Shown here: piece by piece, positions 1 to 13,900 of the stretch
Layout of the letters: each line of letters opens with the position of its first letter
Position numbering within the stretch: the first letter of the stretch is position 1
DNA from: Chrysomallon squamiferum
Taxonomy: Eukaryota; Mollusca; Gastropoda; Neomphalida; Peltospiridae
Direction: 5' to 3'
DNA length: 64,000 nucleotides
Assembly (NCBI GenBank): GCA_012295275.1
Contig: CM022673.1
Coordinates: 20,603,913 to 20,667,912, forward strand
The notes under the pieces: generated by a model
Seen by the model: the letters and a program-made list of their open reading frames with translations, nothing else
Told to the model about the DNA's origin: nothing
Database searches by the model: none
Position numbers and translations under genes: made by a program

Positions 1-31
<31 letters not shown>

Positions 32-1258
32 AATAAATAAATAAATAAAAATTACTAATAAAGTATAAAAGTACAAAATATATTTATTGCTGACTTAAGC
101 AAAACACTAAAAAAATAATAAAGCATTTAAAAAAATAAAGCATTCATGCTCTTCCAAAATATTAAATAAATCAAATTTTTGTAAAAAATACTCAGACAAA
201 AACATAATTTCTTAGTGAACTACTTCAAACAAAATTATAAGTAAAATAATTTAGATGCTGACTGAAAACTATCAAATAAATTTTATTTAGTGAATAATAT
301 CTATCATCAAATTATATTTTATTGTTGTTGTTTTTAAAAAACAGCATATTAAAATGTCTTAGTAACATAATCTTTCAAATATGAAAAACAGATTGAAATA
401 TAAAATATGTTAAAATATAGCATTTGTACAGTATGCAGCTAATTATCTTTAGATTAACATCAGGTTGTTTGGATTTTTAACATTTCATTTTTTACTGTGT
501 AACAGAGGTGCACAACACACTGACACATGAAATTACATAATGTGCTGTTAACTTTATCTCATTTAAATCAACACACAAAACAAGGTTTTAGTCTGAAGAA
601 ATGTGAAAAAAAAATTCATTTACACTTAATTTAATGGGTTTAATTCACACCCTAATTATGAAATTATTTATATAAAACAACAAATAAATAAATAAATGGA
701 CTGAAAAGGGAAATGGGCATGAACTAGTAAATAAAAAATAAAATAAATTTATTTTAAAAATGTAAAATATTGCAATAAATCAGCATGGATGCATAGAAGC
801 ATACAGGGTGACAAATGTATGTTTACACTAATTTTAATTTTCAACAGGGACCAGTTATAAAGCATGAATCATGCATAGGTGAGATTTCCAAACAGGTATG
901 TGGATACTTGAGGTTTGATTTAAAAAATAATTTAAAAATTAACAGTAAACTTTTTAATAATAAAAATATATTCTTTTAAAAATAAATTTTATTTAACTAA
1001 AATAATGAATTTTAAAAATAATAAAATTTTAATAACAATAACAATAATAAAAATAACTAAAAGCATAAAAAAAAAAAAAAAAATTTGAAAACATTGCGCA
1101 AACAAATCTAACATCCACTGCAACTGGTGTTTTGTTTTGTTTGTATTTTTCTAAAAAAAAAAAAAGCGGCTGAAACAAAATTTGCCTACAGACGCTATAT
1201 GAATCAAGGTGAAGGTTAGACTAGGTGTGCCCAACTCACACCAAATTGTTGTACTCAC
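1..1258. other. Non-coding, TnI intron
   Basis: Very AT-rich. A (TAA)/(TAAA) microsatellite occupies about 1-50 and an A run about 1067-1083. No troponin I exon was seen here on the minus strand, so the inhibitory region lies beyond the window. Confidence 0.6.
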
Positions 1259-1302
1259 AATTTGCCTTTGGTATCATTAACTTTGAGAGTTAATTCATTG
1301 AT
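1259..1302 (-). CDS. TnI: TnI exon 13b, alternative 44-nt exon
   Basis: TTCAG acceptor, 44 nt, GTGAGT donor, encoding INELTLKVNDTKGK plus two bases. It is closer to the usual family sequence (I-EL--KV-D--GKF) than exon 13a. Splicing both copies together would shift the frame, so they are expected to be mutually exclusive. The following exon should supply the rest of a Phe or Leu codon and the inhibitory peptide. Confidence 0.9.
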
Positions 1303-4300
1303 CTGAAAAAGAAACCAATGATGTTAAATACATTTTTCTAAAATTAAATACTTACAATTTGCCTTTCGCATCATTAAATTTGAGTTGTAAATTATTTATC
1401 TGCAAGAAAAAGCAAAGAGAAAAAAATTATACACATAGTAAATAGAGATTTCTTAAACTTTGATGATGTTTTTCTTTGTTTTCCTTTGTTTTATTTTTAA
1501 AAATAAGAACAAATTTTAAAAAGTAACTTTGTCCTTACAATTTTGAAGTTTTAATTCAAAATGTAGATAACATGTATGAATGCAAAAACTCTTGTTTTTA
1601 TTTTTTATTAGTATTTTTAGAAAAATCTTACAAGTCTTACTCAACAAACAAATGATTATAAATTTTTAATTAGCTTTTAAGAAAATACATGGTTAAAAGT
1701 ATTTGAAGTGTAACAAATTTAATTTTAAAAATTACTGAGAAAACGTAAAGAATAATTTAATATAAATTTATCATAGTTCATGTTGCTTTAATTATGAGGA
1801 ATTAATATTATTACAGATATAGCAATGGATTGTACAAAAATACCTACTAATAAAAAAAAAAGTGTTACATATTTAAATCAATTATTGTAATTCTCAATTT
1901 AAAAAACAAAAATCAGAATTTATTATTATTATTATTTTAATATCAATGGTGGAGTCACAGTTATTGGTGGATTTTTTATTTAATAAAAAATATGCTGCTT
2001 TTAGCAGTGATGTATTTGCTCTAGGTGTAATTTCATTATTTATACTGATCTTTTTATATAACTATTGTTTCTTTCTGTATAACTGTTACTGACATTAATA
2101 TGTCACTGTGTTATTAATATAATTATATCATTGTACTATTAATATTATTAATATTATTAATACTACTACTGCTACAACAGGATACCTCAAAGTCTTGTTT
2201 CCTGATTTTCACTTCCCAGTCAAAGACCTCCTCCTCCAAAACACATATTTTATTATGAAGTTTCTTGCACAGTTGTTGAAGGTCGGCTGTGAAAAACAAC
2301 ACATTCAGTTTTCAGAGACTGTTTTACAAACATAGTTGTTAAATGCTGTAGATGTGGCTAGTTATATAAAACAAAAACAGTCTTAGTAAATTCAGATGTC
2401 AACTGATAATACACTGAACTCTTTTAGTAATTTTATCTTTTAAGACTACAGATTGACAGAAGATAAGAGATCAGAATTTATATAGACTATGAACAAAAAT
2501 ACATTTGATAATACATTTTTAATCCAATATAAATATTAGTAGCATTACTTAGATAATTCATATTAAAAATATGAGTTATGTTGTGACAGAAAAAACATCT
2601 GGTCAAACAAATTGAAACCTACATTAATATTAATTTCCTGATTGATGAAAAATTACTGATCACTGTGATGTCAGTTTACTAAAATAATATAGTGTGTAAA
2701 TATTCTCTTTTGTATTTAATTAAATGCTAATAAGGACCTTTACACCTTTACTAAAAATATTTGTAAACATTCATTCATTAAATACGATATATTTTCTTGT
2801 ACATATTACTTTTTGTTAAGTGAAAAAATCTGACTGATTATCAAAACACTAGTATTAAAACATTACAGAAAATAATTTAAACACTTTCCAAATTAGAAAA
2901 GCAAATCTTTAGTTACTTATCAGTAGGTTTTCATAAAGTTAAACATATTTAGTAAAAATCCATAATAATTTATTAAAATGTTTTTAAATAAAGACATTAG
3001 AACATAATACATGTACATACTAATCTAGATTTTTTTGTTTAGCAGCTTTTGTTAATGTGAATAGAAAATAGAAACAGTAGAGAAAGCACATTTTATGAAA
3101 TAAATAACATTAAAAATTAGAAAAAGGAAATAAACAAATCATATTTCAAAGTAAATTAACTGAAAAATAATCAGACAAAAATAACCATTCTAATTAATCA
3201 CAATATACATCAGAATAGTAACTTGATTAATTATAGCCTTTGTTTCAAATAATTATTACATGTCAATTAAAAATAATAATAAAATGAAAAAAAAAAAAAG
3301 TGCATAAACAGATTTGCGTGGACAAAAAATAATAACAAATAATAGATAATAAAATATATGCTTATGGCTACAATTAAATAAACCAGAGTTTTAATAATAG
3401 CTATAACATACCAAATATACTGATGCCAAGCACAGGAACAATGCTCTTAATATTTAACATACACTAAGGGAGTGTAAGGATAATTGTTACAATAAGGAAC
3501 TTTAAAAATATTTGACTTAGTTACACAAATTACAAATAAAAGTGTACTTACTGAAATTAATTATAAAGTAAGGATTGGCAGTGATTTACAATTATTTAAA
3601 TTATGATTACAAATACTAAGTTAAATGTAGGATTTGTGTTAAGGTAGTGGATGGATAAAATGTTTGAGAAAAATATAAAACAAAAGCCAGGGAAATGCTG
3701 TTTTCAGAATATTTACCTACACAATGCATGGTGAAACTTTCATATAATTAACATTACAGTGAGGTTCGACAGATATTTAATTCAACTGTTTTATAAAAGT
3801 GATGACCTTTAACATTGTAGATTATAATGACTGGGTTGTCTTGGCATTTAGAGGGCTTGTACCTAAAAGACTGAGTCATCAAGGCATTCAGGGATATATA
3901 CTCAAAAGACTGAGGCATACAATGTATTAGAGGACGTACTCGAAAGACTAAGCCATCAATAAACTGGCTATATTAGTAAGAGATAATGTGGACGTCGGTT
4001 TGGAGATTTTATTTTGATAAATGAATGCAATAACAAATGGATAAATAGCTGGCATATTATATTTTGTGGGGTGACTATTATGGATATTTTAAATCATGAT
4101 TTGGCTACTTTCTCCTTTTAATGTCATGTTGTAGGATTTCCCATGTTCAAGTTTATGTTGTCTATGGCAAAGTGACATTGTCCATCAGTATATGTGGTAA
4201 TGTTTTCTATGTGGTAGCTTAAGCAAAATTTTAACATCACCCAACGGTTCGAGTAGATCAACCTACCAACTGCAAATACAAAGATTCCTTTAAAGTTAAG

Positions 4301-4338
4301 CTACTGTAATATATACATAAACATATAAATATCATCAT

Positions 4339-4372
<34 letters not shown>

Positions 4373-4962
4373 GTATTGTTTTATAATTATTAATATAAGT
4401 ATATATCACTGGAGGCATAATTGTTTTTTTTATATATATGAATATTCTAATGGTCCAGGAATTTCATGTTCATAATATTGAATTTATTTATTGTTTATTT
4501 ACACAACAGGAAGTTTTATATCTGCTTACCTGAATATTCAAAAGGTCCTTGATTTTAAAGTTTCATGTCTACTTTTATATATATATATATATCTATATAC
4601 AAACACACACACATAAATGTATGGATGTATGTGCATGTGTCCATTTTGCCTGTATCAGAAATAACAGTTTCATTTTACAGACAACACTGAATATTCTATG
4701 TATATAAAAATTGTAACTCTCAAAATGTAAATGAATCTGTACAAATTGCTTTATACCTTGGTTCATTCCAGAGGTCTCTAATTCTGGTACCTGGGCGTTG
4801 ATGAACTTTTCTTTTTCCTCTGCTTTCCTCTTCGCCTCATTTCTCAAATCTTCAGCAGCCTTCTGCATGATGAGTTTCTGCAACAGGAAACAGCACAGAC
4901 ATTAATTCCCATGTAATGACCTTGCTTCAACTACAGCATATTTTTCTTTTCATTTTACATAA

Positions 4963-5035
<73 letters not shown>

Positions 5036-5615
5036 TTAAGACAAAGAATTTAATAAAATAAAAATTAATTCAGTCTCAAAATAAAAAATATTATATCTTA
5101 AAAAACATGAACTTCATTTTCTGAAATTAATCAAATATTTATTCCAAATTAGAAATAATAATGATTATAACAGAACTTATTTAATAAATTCAACAAACTC
5201 CATTCAGTTTTCACATTTTGTTTCATTATAAAAGTTATTTTTATAAAGGTTGGTTCTTATTTTAGAAACATGACTCAGAATATTTATTTCCATTATAAAC
5301 TAACCCAACAGAAAAATTCACTTATTTATCAGTCCTTCTAAATTTTCAAACACATTAATTTTTCTATAATTTATTAGCAACCAATCATCTATGGACACTA
5401 GCCTACATCATACACAGAATTACAGCTACTTGTCTTTTGTTCCATCCATGCCAATCCCTTCCATAAATAAGGCTTAATTTCTCCCCAAGTCAATAATTCA
5501 GATCATTAAAAAATATACATATATTTTTTTTTTTTATCTTATTTCAGTTTGTAAGAAAACAGGTTAACAAAAAAAAAAATCAATGTAAATGTAATATAAA
5601 CATACAAACAGTAAC

Positions 5616-5664
<49 letters not shown>

Positions 5665-7949
5665 GTGATAATAATAACAATCATACACAATCCTAAGATA
5701 TGTATCAAATTAATTTCCTACAGGCATATAAATAATGATTGAATGATAAAATAAAGTATTTTGTATAAAAAAAAGACCAGCGGATGATTCATGTTTGTTA
5801 GAAATTTTTGTTTTGTTTTTTTCTTATTTAAAGAAAATACACAATGGTAAATAATTAAATAAAATAATTTCAAAAGATAAAAAAAACTACTCATATATTA
5901 ATAAGCCAGTATCCCAGTCTCAGTGTTGTAACATAAAAAGGTTTTATAAGAATAAAAAAAAATCAAATGTGTGTATAATATATAAATATATTAATTGACA
6001 AATGAGTGAATAACCATGCCAACAAAAAGCCTCATAAAATTGCAAGTTAAAATTATTGCAAACAGAACATAATTCTGTTAATACAATCACTAGATGTATT
6101 AATTAATGAATTAATTAATTATTCAAACAGCTCGTTATTAGTAAAGCAACCTTAATGAAAATTTCTCCTACCACAAAATAAAATATAAGTAACAAAATGG
6201 GCTACAAAAAAGTATTAAAAAGAACAAAAAAATTATTTTTGAAATAAACATGTTATTTTCCTGACTACAAGCTCTCAAAAGAGAAATTATTTTAAATAAA
6301 TAATGAGCCATGGCTTAATGTTTAAACAAACAAAAAAGATTATTTTAATTTTTTTATTATTATCATTACTATTTCAGTTACTGTTGCCATTATGATTATT
6401 ATTATTGCTGCAGTTATTATTATCATTAGACTATTTATTTATGACCTGACTTACTCTTTTTAACATTTTGATCTAATTTTGATTTTGATAAGTGAGGGGC
6501 TGTTACTGGTACAGAATGGAGAAAGTTGGGGTTTCGATATACCTTAAGAAGCTTCTTCTTTTCAGGTGAAAGGCCACCCAGACCTTTCCTCTTTCCCTTC
6601 TTCTTCTTTGCTTCCTCCTCCTTCTTTCGGCGAGCTTCCTGGAGTGGGAGTCGAAGAGGAAGTTAAATACAGATGCATTATGGTAAAGGGGGGTTAAATA
6701 GCAGGCCAGTTGTTTCTCTTAATAAAATATAATTAAATACTCACACTTCCTTTGGTATTGCTGGTTTCAAACATCTATTTAATAGGAGCTTAAGGAAACA
6801 ATATTATTACGCAACTGATATAATGAAAAAATAAATAAATATATTAAAAAAGATGTTTATGAAATTAATAAGAAATACAATTTATGGCTCCAACAGTCTT
6901 TTTTTTTTTTCTTTTTTTTTTTTTAACCCAGGTTTTGGTTATTGAACTGAAAAAAAGTTGTTGTTTTTTATATTAGCTATGTTTGTATATAAAAATGTAT
7001 GTAAGCAATTTCTGAGCATTTTTTTTTTAATCTGACAGAGCTAGGTTTCAGTGCTTAAGAATGCAAGATGGCTGAACCAACTTTTTTGAAAGAAGCTGGT
7101 CACAATTAAAGCTTGAAAATTTGAAAATATAAAGAATTTTTAAATGTAGAAGAAAGGAGAATAAGACCTAAATAAATGTAGATAATTTTTGTTTTATATG
7201 CCAGGCCACAGAGGAAATAGTTTAAATGAAAGAGAGCATTTTAAAATCTTTTTTCTGTTTTCTTTATTCAGTAAAAGATTTAGATGTTATTAGCACAAAT
7301 ATTAGTGTATTAGGCATCTAATCTACAAATGTGACAACATGAGAGTGTGTGAGCACATACTGACAGACAGACAGACGACAGGACAGCAGAGCCAAAGTGC
7401 AAGGTGTCAGACAATAAAAGGGGGACCCGTGACCAAAACACAGGCGAACGATTTTAGTAAACTGCAAAATAAATCATTTTAACATTAAAACTAAATTCAT
7501 TTCCGCTCATTTCAGATAAAAAAAATTTTTTTAAAAAGGAAAAAAAAGTTGTAATTATTGATGAAAATATTTTACACCAGTTTACACCAGTTTTGTTTTT
7601 ATTTTTATTGTTCTTTTTTGTCAAAATTAAATTATACCATTATTAAAATTGAAAATAAAATCGTATATATAAATTTCTGATGGGAATTTCTTTTTATGTA
7701 ATTCTGAGCGAAAATAAATTCAATATTATGTTTGCAAGACAATGAACAAAACAACATGACCTGTTTAGCGGCAGGCAAGATTTGGCGATTTACAGTTAGG
7801 TCTGGTTGCCAGCCATTGCTTCCAAAAGCTTTTCTGTATATTTATTAAGTTAATCTCTCCCAGGTATTTTAATCCTTTTATTCCGTTTGTTTTAATTTCA
7901 AAAAATATTATGGAACAATCTTAGTAAAAAATGACTGAGAAGTTATAAG

Positions 7950-7981
<32 letters not shown>

Positions 7982-10900
7982 AAACAGAAGAATTTATTGT
8001 AGGTTTCACTAGCTTTTCAAAAAAAAAAAAAAAGAAAAAAAAACAAACAAGAAATTTATAAATAGTATAAAGGACAACTTAATTCATCTTAATGGTATAT
8101 TTAAATACTGAATTATAATGTAAAGTAATTTATTTTTCCTATTTAAAAATAGAAAAGACCATTTCAAACCTTTTCTCAATATAGTGTTAATTATGGCAAT
8201 AAAATTTAAATAAAGAAGTTAGTAAAATGGTTTTTATAAAATAATAAATAGAGAAGCAATAGAATTTTTTTTTTTTTTTTTTTTTTTGTCTTAATGAAAA
8301 AAAAAAAAAAAAAAGAATAAAAAAAATGAAAAAAGATGAAGTTATTCAGCAGTTACATGACATCCACTGGATTTCTCTCTGCACCTCAAGTTTTTGTTTT
8401 CTTTATTTTCTTTTTTCCATTTTTTTCAATTTTTTTTTTTTTTTTTTTTCAATCTAAAAAGAAAGCTAGGCATGCCTATTTCTGATGATGTATTGGAATT
8501 GCAGCTCTGTTTAGGATTATCAGTCCTTTTGGTCTGTACAAAGTCTTGTTTAAATTTACTAAACTGGTGTAGAAGAATGTGGCTGGCAAATAAAAGATTG
8601 TGATTCATGCCCTGACTGGTGGAAAATACAAAAAGAACAAAGTTACTTCCTGCATCTCAAGCCTGAAACCCTGCATTTCTGCCATTTATTACTTGTCACA
8701 TGATTGCTTTGTTTGCAAATTATTTCTATCATGAGACTTGCTTATGTCTTTTCAAAGAACATTTTGCTATAAATATTAAGGCTACTAAATGGGGGGAAAC
8801 TAAAGACAAAATATATTAAGTATAAGATTTGATTTTGGTGTTTCTGTTTCTTCTGTTGGGTTTTAAAAATTTCTTTTTAATAAAATATTAGTTAATTTTA
8901 ATCAGTTAACTAAACTTCAACTGGCTATCAATTACAGATTTATTTTTAAATAAAATATAAACAAATACCTATGGCTGTCTTTTTAAAAGTGTGATTCATG
9001 TTTGTGTTATGATTTTAAACCAGTTGTTAAATTTATTTTAAAAACAAAGATTTCTTATTTTAAGAAGCTTTAATAATTAAAAAAAAAAACCATTAACTGC
9101 ATTAATTTAATTTTGATACCCATTAAGACATATGAATTCTTATAATTAGATATTCTCTGGTAATACAATGGACTTTAATGGAAAATATGCCAAAAGATAT
9201 GGTTCTTAATGTATATATTAAACTTTAATTTACAAAATATTCTTAATCTGTTACAAATCTGTCAGAAAAGGGTTTTAAAGTTTTGCAGGGTTTTAAAAAA
9301 AGTACAAAAACTGAAAACATGAGCAAGTCTCATCTAACCCTGTTGCAAAAAACACAATGATGCAATTAGACTTACCTCCTCCTGTTCCTGGCGTTCTCGT
9401 TCTAATCTTTCCTCTTCCATTCTGGCTTCTTCTTCCTAAATACGAACAGATATATTAAATTTAACATCAAAACTTTACAGCTTTTGCTTACAAAACATCC
9501 CAACGTCTAATCTTAACTGACAAAGGAAATATCTCAGCAAATTAATCAATGAATGATTCTCTACAATACTTCGAAATATCCTGTCTTCTGCACTGATTGT
9601 TCTGAACAGTTCTGCTTTCAACACAGAGCTGTTTATTGTTTCAGCAGGAATGTTATTGTTAAAATGTGAATTCATAAAGAATATTTTAAAAATAATCCTC
9701 AAAATTTGTTGGTGTAAATTCCAAGTCTGAAAACTTAATGCTTTATTAATCAGCGCAGTAATATGTCATCTTGAACTAGATTTCTGTTCCTGTCATCATC
9801 ATATTTACAGAATCCATTACATAAGATCAATATCTGAAAAATATCATTTCTAGATTTGAATTTTCAGTTTGCATAAAGTAAAACTGTGAAAATATAGCTA
9901 TCTGATTTGTCAAAGCTGTGGAGGTCAGATGCAGATCTGACTAAAATTCTAATTATGTAATGTAACATGCTTATGATAAAATTCACTGAATAACTAAATA
10001 TGTTAATCCTTCAATGTTTAAGATTGATTAAAAAAAATATATACATATATAAAGTTTAGACCCCCAGAGTTTGATAAGCATGTTCTTGCACTAATTCTTT
10101 GGAATATGTTTCATCAATAAAAAGAAAAATCTGGAAATATAGTAATTTCATAAACATTATTTTTTTAATTATAAATTTTTCACTTACCTGTTGTAAAGAT
10201 GATTTTGGAATATGCTGACTGATATATCATGCAAATTTATTATTTAACTTTTTTTTTTTAAGGTTGATTTTGCACTGGCATGCATTAATATTTACTGAAA
10301 TGTATTAACATGCATCAATATGTGTTAATATTTACTGAAACTATTAATATTCAACAGTTTGTATTAATAGTTACTGACATGTATTAATATTTACTGAAAT
10401 ATATTACATGCATCAATATGTGTTAATATTTACTGAAACTATTAATATTCAACAGTTTGTATTAACAGTTACTGACATGTATTAATATTTACTGACATAT
10501 ATTAACATGCATCAACAAGTATTAACATGCAAATCTTGAGAAAGACTGTTTATAAAACATTTGGTATATTTTTCACATGACCAGCTAAACTAAAGTTAAA
10601 AACAAAATGTAACTGCTTCAGTCTTTACTGATACTGCACATTCTAAATAAATTAGTGTTTTTTAAAAATAACTCTGTAAATTTTATTATCTTTAAAATGT
10701 AAATGAGAATGATAAGAAAATGAGAAATGTGCATTATGGCAAAAATACTAAATGGTATGAAAAACAGTATGTTCCAGAATAATAATAATAAAAAGCCCAA
10801 CAAACACTATTCACCATAAATAAATGGATGATATCAAAAATCTTTTTGAAAATAAATCACCATTAGCAGAATAATTTTAAAATGTGGCCAATTTAAATAA

Positions 10901-13900
10901 AAGTTATATATTTTTCAATTACATTATAATAATAATAATAAAAAATTATAATTAAAACAGTAAAAGCAAGATACAAACAATTCATGCATTTATACCTATT
11001 TACATGTTTTTCAATGTCCTGAAATAAAAGAGTAGATATTTATGTTAAAAACTAATGATCTATTAAATATTTCTTCTGATATCTTGAATATATTAAATGC
11101 ATTTAACATTTATAAAAAGATCCCCAAAACCCACCAGGTATCCAATTGTAAAATAACTTTAAAGTAAAGCAGATACATTCAGAGGAAGACTTACATTATC
11201 TGCGGTCAAACTTAAAGCAGCTGATGATGACAAACTTTGTGTGGATTTACTTAGTGTGGGTTGAGACCAAACAAGACCTTTGTCAATTTCCTCTTGAGTA
11301 GCATTCACTGCAAGTGAATTTATGTTAAGCACGTTGTCACAGTTGTTGCTTTTTACAACACAACACGATGAAGTCTTTAAGCATTGCATTTCAGGACACT
11401 GATTATTGTTACTGTTTGTTTTGAAATTATAAAACGATGATGATCTTAATGCCGGTTTGCTACTCGTTTCAGAAATTGATGACTTTTCCTGAGTCGTGTT
11501 ATCAGGAATAGATAATTCTAAGTTTTTACTTGTAACGAAACTCTCTGTTGCCAGTTTAAGCTTTCTGTTAAAGTTTGTGTTTCTGGTTTCAGCCATCTCA
11601 ACACTTCTTCTGCCTGTTCCTACATCATTCTTAGAGTTTAATCTATTCTCAGCAGAGCCTTCACAGTGTCCTGATAAATGACTTTTGCTCACTGGTTCTT
11701 TTAAAAGTTTCTTTTGTAAACGAGGAATTTTACTTTGATTTGTTGTGTTTCTTAATTCAGAAGAAACATCATCTGATTCAAGTCTTCCAGAAATGTTTGT
11801 AAAGTATGTTGCTGAAGAAAACAAATGATTCTGCTTCTCTTGTGTGACTCTGTGGTTTAAAAAATCTTCATTTTGCAGTGGTTTTGTATATTCTTGACAG
11901 TGCGACAACAAATGTTTGTGACTGTTCAGTGTTGAAGAATCACTTACTGAGGAAATGTTATCTGTATTTTTTAATTTTCCAATAATACCCTTCACAAAAG
12001 AACCATGAGAAGGTATACATTTTTCTTGTTTTCTGTCATCTTCCTTGAACACTTCTGATTGGTGGTTTACTGTATCAAGCAAAACTTCACATTTTGGAAT
12101 TTGTAAATCCTTGTGTGTTTTTGAAGTTGTGGTAGATGGATTAGTCATGGCTGAATGATTCTCAGAATTAACATCTCTTTTGAATTTTGATATAATCTTT
12201 GGGATGAGTTTGCTAGAGTAAGCAGCACTTAGATTACTTTTTGAAGCTGGTTCACAAGATTCATTAAGTGGACTCTCAGTAGACTGCATCCTAGGTGAGA
12301 AAAGTGAACTGTTTGATTTGAAGGATTCGGACATGAAAGGACTTGATGAAAAACTTTCACGCCTTGACTGACTCTCTTCAGAGAACTTTTTCTGTAGTTC
12401 TGAAATATCCAAACCTGATGATAATCTTCTAATCTGCATCCTCCTCTCAGTTTTAATACTTTCCAGTCTGGATGCCTCATTTTCCATTAAATCTTTAGTC
12501 AGCTGTTCAAATTTCTCCAACAAACTAGCAGTATAAGCATTCTTACTGGACATATTTTGAGAAGCAGAATCACTCTGAACTTGCAGTTTCTCAGATGTTA
12601 AAACACTGCTTAATTTTGGACATGATTTGGAATGTGTTAAGCTGCTTTCTGGTAATGGAGATGAAAGACATTTATTTTCATGCAAATAATTTTGAGATAC
12701 TTTGTTTTTTATTGGTTTCAAACAGTTTTTTTCGTTCCCTAATTCTAGATTGTAATCTGACTCTGATTGTATCTGCTTATCAGTGGATGTCCTGGGTACT
12801 TCTTCTACAATATCAGCAACACTTTTAAGGTCATTATCATTAAATTTTTGCTTCTGCAATTCCAAAGGCTCAGTTATTTGTTTCCGACTCAAAGAAGGAT
12901 CTGATGATTTTCGACTATTAAATTTGACTGGTTTATTTTTCTGCGGGTTGCCATCATTTTGCAGATTACTGAAAAATCTGGATTTAAAATCTGAAACTCT
13001 AGAACCAGAAAGTGATCTTCGTACTGGTTTTGTTTTAGCTGCAATTTGTTCAGCAGTTTCTGTAACCTCTTTTGACATAGATTCAAATCTTTCTAATAAA
13101 GCAGTGTACTTTGACTGGGACTTGAAATTGTTTTCATCAACTTTTGGTTTATCTAATTCTAAGTGTAAACCTTGTTTGGTTTCAGTGATTTGAAAGTTAT
13201 TAATTTTAGGGTTATTTTCAACAATATATGTTGTGTTTACTTGATCTGTTTTGTCCTGTGAAACGTTCTTTCTAGTTAAATTACTATAACTCAGCCTATG
13301 ACTTAGTTTCTGTTCAATGTCTGCTTTAGATTTTACTGGTTGAAGCATTTTCACTTCATCTTTATGATTTAAATTCTTCCATAAAGATTTGTTATTTCTG
13401 TTGAAACTGTCTTCTTTGAGCTGGCTGAAGTGTTTTCCACTGTCACCTGTTTCAACAGACACTGAGGCCAGATTATTTTCAATGGTGTCTTTACTTTTCT
13501 CACTTGTTGCTACATCTGCGTTAAAATTCTCAAATGTTTCAAAAACAGGGGTTATTTCTTCATGTTTGCTTGAAATGTTTGTTTGCAGTGCAAAATCATT
13601 TTTATACTTTTGCTTTAAGACATTATCTTGTTTCACTGTTAAAGACACATTTCCAGAAATCATGCTTAAATGTTTATCTGCTAAGGACACATTACAAGAA
13701 ATCAAATGTTGGTCTTTTAAAGATATATTACCAGAAATCATGACACTTTCATAATCATCTTTTGTAAATTTTTCTTCTTTTGCCTCTTTGCTTGGAAATG
13801 ATTTGTTAGAAAGTGATTTAATATTTTCTATCCTTTGCAACAAACTTGAATTTCCAACAATTGGCTGACTGCTAACAACTGGATGATCCTTTGTAATCTG

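Noticed and set aside
1181-1200. Possible third copy of the 44-nt TnI alternative exon
   Set aside because: Only about ten bases resemble the exon end and there is no acceptor, donor or open frame to match.
4534-4572. 39-nt exon-like segment between TnI exons 11 and 12
   Set aside because: It has an acceptor-like AG and a CAG|GTAAGC donor, but in the required phase it reads a stop after four codons, and exons 11 and 12 join perfectly without it.
6459-6476. 18-nt segment before a GTAAGT donor between TnI exons 10 and 11
   Set aside because: It would insert six residues in the most conserved helix (LLK|KLIMQ) and has no pyrimidine tract at its acceptor.
8394-8608. Overlapping frames on both strands near 8.4-8.6 kb
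   Set aside because: Driven by T/A homopolymers; no family resemblance.
12783-13754. Plus-strand open frames opposite the giant exons
   Set aside because: They are antisense shadows of the long minus-strand exons, with Ser/Leu/Cys-rich composition expected from that and no splice support.
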